From NCBI GenBank assembly GCA_050748045.1, contig JBOGIW010000093.1, forward strand, positions 1-8,398: a stretch of 8,398 bases of DNA, read 5' to 3'. Shown here in pieces: positions 8,001-8,398 of the stretch. Position numbers and translations under genes: made by a program. Numbering within the stretch: the stretch's first letter is position 1; each line of letters begins with the position of its first letter. Origin of the DNA: CAVYVZ01 sp050748045. Lineage in GTDB: Bacteria > Acidobacteriota > Vicinamibacteria > Vicinamibacterales > UBA2999. Below the pieces are notes generated by a model. That model was given only the letters and a program-made list of their open reading frames with translations. It had not been told where the DNA came from and did no database searches.

Positions 8001-8398
8001 TTGTCCGCGAGGCGATACAGCACGGCGCGCACGAGCGGCGCCCGCTCGAGATCGAACCCGTGCCGGATCTCGTCTTCGACGAGCCCGCGCACCTGCCGCG
8101 ATCGAGGATCGTTCCGCAGATCAACCACCTGCAGATCGAAGGCCGACGCGGCATCGAGCACCGCCACGGGCTCGCCCGCGCGGTCCTCGTAGGCGGTCCG
8201 CAGCACCTCGTGACGGCGGACGATCTCGCGGACGCTCGCCTGCAGGGCCACGATATCCAGCGGCCCGGTCAGCTCGGCGACGAGGAACGTGTTGTACGCG
8301 CCGCTGCCACGCTCCACCTGCTCCAGGAACCAGAAGCGCTCCTGCGCGAACGACAGGGGCATGGGCCCGGTCCGGGCGCGCGGCGCGAGCCTCGGGAG
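2042..8398 (-). CDS. NRPS, C-A(Val)-T-C-A(degenerate)-T, 5' partial
   Basis: This is a multimodular nonribosomal peptide synthetase, a cytosolic enzyme that builds a peptide on carrier-bound thioesters. Residues here and below are numbered from the Met at 8362. That Met is probably not the true start: it lies inside C motif 1 (PLSFAQERFWFL), and the frame stays open for 12 more codons to the window edge, reading like a PCP-C linker (LPRLAPRARTG). Visible order: C1 (1-440), A1 (462-960), T1 (975-1045, Ser1006), C2 (1063-1495), A2 (1515-2000), T2 (2012-2082, Ser2046), then an acidic tail ending EEELSL before TGA. A1 looks active and valine-specific. A2 keeps the fold's outline but has lost nearly all catalytic core residues. 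No epimerization or thioesterase domain is present, so the chain should leave T2 for another protein, most likely the adjoining gene-2 product, whose ATG overlaps this stop. NRPS identity is certain; the product is unknown. Confidence 0.97.
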   Translation of the reverse strand, partial: LPRLAPRARTGPMPLSFAQERFWFLEQVERGSGAYNTFLVAELTGPLDIVALQASVREIVRRHEVLRTAYEDRAGEPVAVLDAASAFDLQVVDLRNDPRSRQVRGLVEDEIRHGFDLERAPLVRAVLYRLADKEQWLAVTLHHIASDLWSMAVLIRELASLYGAFAAGEPSPLADLPVQYADFAAWQREWFATDHYRQQLGYWRELLADGVPPLQLPADRPRGPVRRFRGDSVSLRLPADLLARAAAFGRHEGVTFFMTSLVAFGILLSRYSGQTDFAVGCPVANRRGAETHRLIGCFVNTLVLRCRVSGSLTVRALLQQIRETCLGAYTHQDLPFERLADELKPPRDGGHSPFFQAMLSVNDQHDPAAGRAALATTLDASGLRLTPVDFSGGRVPADLILHVDVRADGLNTRLDYDTDLFDRSTADGMASHFGALLDAVITAPDRRVLELPVLSAAGREAVLALGRGRRAVYPDVPLHVAFTAQALRTPTGVAVCTAGEQVTYGELAHRATRLARELARRGVGPDTTVALLLDRSIDLVVAMLAVLEAGAAYMPLDLAYPDARLAFMLRDARVLFVVTQTSLLPRLPAFGGQVVHLDRDMPAAVDVPGAPEVTITPDHVAYVMYTSGSTGEPKGVQVPHRGVLRLLHGVEYVEIGPEDCLLQLASLAFDAATFEIWGALLHGARLALSPERVLTPAALGDLLASQGVTILWLTASLFNTVIDEQPEALRGVRQLLIGGEALSVRHVRRALAALPDTRIINGYGPTESTTFACCYQIPRTIPDTQAAIPIGPPIANTTAYVLDERLEPVPIGVRGALYLGGDGLARGYLHRPGLTAERFVPDPFSSVTGARLYRTGDLARLRAGGAIDFLGRLDGQVKVRGFRIEPGEVEAALVAHPRIKEAAAAVREIAPDDHRLVAYIVTIDSDDAFIDELRQFLRGWLPEYAVPSRFVALPALPLTSTGKLNRRALPAPVAAPPPAASTAPRTSLEEAVLDIWRSVLQVEHVGLHDNFFDRGGHSLLATRVVSRIRQACGVEVPLRGFFAQPTVAGLAQIIESLRPQEDDDAPPLEPMTSEGEVPLSFAQQRLWFLEQLDPGNSTYVIPIVARLRGRLDVEALRQSFETVVCRHSALRTTFHSRDGQPIAIVQPPAAFRLQVDDLTGIPDGERQIAMRRQVAAEARRPVRLDESPLIRARLLRVGATHHVLLAMLHHIVADGWSVAILLRELGACYRAARMGGHAALEALPIQYSDYAAWQRTWLQNEVLERQVAYWRTRLHGAETLRLPADRLPRRVQTFAADRERFRVPRPLAGALADISRARGVTLFTTLLAAFQTLLARCTGQTDITVGTPVAGRVRLELEPLIGLFVNTLALRGDLSGNPRFSDLLIQLRDVTLDAYAHQDVPFERVIEALQPVRGPDRTPIVQAMIVLQNTPATRVTLPGLRIRDIAWEADRAKFDLTLALAEIKGEIAGAIEYNTDLFSAATIHGVIRHFQALVRGIASNPDCRIGDLPLVSDEERRALVAGRRGPSRAVGPLTLHEGIERQAARTPFRPAIVSGTKRIGYRTLDRRANALAQRLREAGVGAETRVALLLDRSVTLVTAILAVLKAGGACVPLDPVSPAADPALVLADARPTAILTARRWLHLAAASSSHVICLDEDAAHEQASGPAQAALPDSLAYVLYAAGTGGRLAGAGVTHRHASAFVRSMRSIFSREDLSAVLASSSIAGHAAVFELFAPLSAGGTVVLVENLTALAHRPVPAPISLINASPSAMRDALRAGRVPASVRVVTLAGEPLTGDLVAALHGAAGRRVFHLYAPPTAPVYATCGLARRDAHDALSIGRPLANMQVQVVDARLEPVPPCVVGEILVAGGGLMREYCGEPALTAERLVPHPGEAGGRWARTGDLGRYRPDGTLELIERRDDRVETCGFRIALVEAHVRDHPDVAEAAVVPGTGSRAGRLVAYVVMREAQADAARIRRFLEERLPADLVPCAIVRLSSLPRFGDGSIDRRALPPLLEPNATRGGPPRTPVERALAGIWRELLSVESVGRETDFFDAGAHSLLATQLVARVRRDWHVDLPLKLVFQHPTIAGLAQSIEVVRWAAEGAPIGVASDAEEELSL
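2045..2089 (-). other. Acidic C-terminal docking tail (SLiM-like)
   Basis: After T2 the protein ends in a short low-complexity tail of about 24 residues whose last residues are SDAEEELSL. Short acidic or hydrophobic C-terminal linear motifs of this kind are the known partners of TubC-type beta-hairpin docking domains in NRPS and NRPS-PKS lines. The next protein starts with exactly that domain, so the two are probably a matched pair. Function is inferred from position, charge and context; the motif is too short to prove by sequence. Confidence 0.65.
2054..2061 (-). promoter_or_regulatory. Ribosome-binding site of second NRPS gene
   Basis: Read on the minus strand, AAGAGGAG lies 8 bases before the ATG at 2045-2043, a strong Shine-Dalgarno match at good spacing. 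It sits inside the last codons of gene 1 and overlaps the codons for the Glu-Glu-Glu-Leu of its docking tail. Together with the ATGA overlap this supports coupled translation and a near-equal subunit ratio. Confidence 0.75.
2117..2329 (-). other. Peptidyl carrier domain T2, GAHS variant
   Basis: This is the carrier domain after the degenerate A2. It begins RTPVERALAGIWRELL, and the attachment motif is DFFDAGAHSLLAT with Ser2046 (codon at 2227-2225). The usual GGHS is GAHS here, a mild change that keeps the modified serine and the following LLAT. The rest (DLPLKLVFQHPTIAGLAQSIE) is a normal carrier helix 3-4 region. It can probably still be phosphopantetheinylated, so it could hold an amino acid supplied by another A domain. 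Confidence 0.9.
2363..3820 (-). other. Degenerate adenylation domain A2, predicted inactive
   Basis: The fold outline of an adenylation domain is clear (LTLHEGIERQAARTP, LKAGGACVPLDP, SIGRPLANMQVQVVDARLEPVP, RTGDLGRYRPDG), and the reading frame is unbroken. Catalytic motifs are replaced. A3 reads YAAGTGGRLAGAGV in place of YTSGSTGRPKGV, with Ala1677 at the Lys position. The A4 Asp that holds the substrate amino group is His1714. A5 reads HLYAPPT where NxYGPTE is expected, so Thr1805 replaces the Mg-binding Glu. A8 reads ERRDDRVETCGFRIALVEA. The A10 lysine that catalyses adenylation is Ser1992. Only the A7 Asp (1890) survives. Read as a pocket code it gives HAFNTALVYS, which matches no code I know. 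Loss of amino-acid activation is a strong inference from these residues. A structural or scaffold role is possible. Confidence 0.87.
3878..5176 (-). other. Condensation domain C2, canonical
   Basis: This is the condensation domain of module 2, with complete motifs: VPLSFAQQRLWFLEQL (from about 1065), CRHSALRTTF, HHIVADGWS at 1197-1205, YSDYAAWQ near 1235-1242, IGLFVNTLALRGDL (1349-1362) and HQDVPFERVIE (1385-1395). Because T1 has no epimerase after it, an L-donor type is most likely, although the subtype cannot be proven by eye. It looks fully functional, so the module still appears built to make a peptide bond even though its own A domain is eroded. Confidence 0.92.
5228..5440 (-). other. 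Peptidyl carrier domain T1
   Basis: This is the thiolation domain between A1 and C2. Its 4'-phosphopantetheine attachment motif is NFFDRGGHSLLAT, with the modified Ser at residue 1006 (codon at 5347-5345). Preceding text (SLEEAVLDIWRSVLQ) is the usual helix 1 of a carrier protein. It should carry the valyl group and then the extended chain for C2. Its GGHS context is canonical, unlike that of T2. Confidence 0.93.
5483..6979 (-). other. Adenylation domain A1, predicted L-valine
   Basis: This is an intact amino-acid adenylation domain that activates its substrate as an aminoacyl-AMP and loads T1. Core motifs: LEAGAAYMPLD (A2), YTSGSTGEPKGV (A3, 613-624), FDAATFE (A4, 657-663), NGYGPTE (A5, 749-755), YRTGDL (A7, 841-846), GRLDGQVKVRGFRIEPGE (A8) and the lysine of STGKLNRR (A10, Lys951). 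Aligning by eye to PheA, the ten pocket residues are D658, A659, F662, W700, L724, G726, G750, T758, F759 and K951, that is DAFWLGGTFK. The classical valine code of surfactin- and gramicidin-type domains is DAFWIGGTFK, so only one conservative Ile/Leu change separates them. Valine is a confident call; a related branched aliphatic such as Ile is the alternative. Confidence 0.88.
6784..6801. repeat. Short GATC tetranucleotide run inside A1
   Basis: About 4.5 tandem copies of GATC lie in the codons for the LDRSIDLV segment of A1. The protein motif (LLDRS near the A1-A2 region) is conserved in A domains and also occurs in A2 without the repeat, so the run is most simply a by-product of codon choice. 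Slippage here would shift frame, but the tract is short. Confidence 0.5.
7043..8398 (-). other. Condensation domain C1 with HHIASDL active-site variant
   Basis: This is the condensation domain of module 1, forming the amide bond between the upstream acyl or peptidyl chain and the Val loaded on T1. Motifs seen: PLSFAQERFWFL at residues 2-13, RRHEVLRT at 49-56, HHIASDLWS at 130-138, YADFAAWQ at 168-175, IGCFVNTLVLR at 283-293 and HQDLPFERLADEL near 319-331. The catalytic second His (131) and the Asp (135) are present, but the closing Gly of HHxxxDG is Leu136. The domain's N-terminal edge meets the window edge, so what donates to it (NRPS, PKS or fatty acyl) is not visible. Confidence 0.9.

Noticed and set aside
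1..8398. RNA genes, CRISPR arrays, insertion sequences, attachment sites or terminators.
   Set aside because: Coding sequence with readable NRPS motifs covers every base, and I saw no inverted-repeat, spacer-array or tRNA-like structure.

Overview
The whole window is one reading direction (minus strand) of a nonribosomal peptide synthetase (NRPS) assembly line. It holds the 3' part of one NRPS gene (8398 down to 2042) and the 5' part of the next (2045 down to 1). They are joined by a 4-base ATGA stop/start overlap. Both genes run off the window, so the start of the first and the end of the second are not visible. The DNA is clearly G+C-rich, with strong G/C third-position bias. Together with a TubC-type docking domain this suggests a high-GC, biosynthetically rich soil-type bacterium, such as a myxobacterium or an Acidobacteriota-like lineage. 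Nothing in the sequence fixes the taxon.

Layout in transcription order: gene 1 encodes C1 (7043-8398), A1 (5483-6979), carrier protein T1 (5228-5440), C2 (3878-5176), A2 (2363-3820), carrier T2 (2117-2329) and a short acidic C-terminal tail (2045-2089). Gene 2 encodes an N-terminal TubC-like docking domain (1881-2045), a C domain (531-1832) and the first part of an A domain (1-434), cut at core motif A3. There is no intergenic space, no RNA gene and no mobile element. No epimerase, methyltransferase, ketoreductase or thioesterase domain is visible.

How it works together: A1 has all its core motifs, and its pocket residues read DAFWLGGTFK, one position from the classical valine code DAFWIGGTFK. 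Module 1 should therefore add Val. Module 2 has a normal C domain and a carrier domain that keeps its phosphopantetheine serine, but its A domain is degenerate in frame. The A3 loop, the A4 Asp, the A5 Glu, the A8 hinge region and the A10 Lys are all replaced. Module 2 must be loaded in trans, be skipped, or do something else. The growing chain then probably passes to gene 2 through an acidic tail / basic beta-hairpin docking pair. The codons for the acidic tail also provide the Shine-Dalgarno sequence of gene 2.

The most interesting signal is the eroded but uninterrupted A2 domain inside an otherwise complete module.
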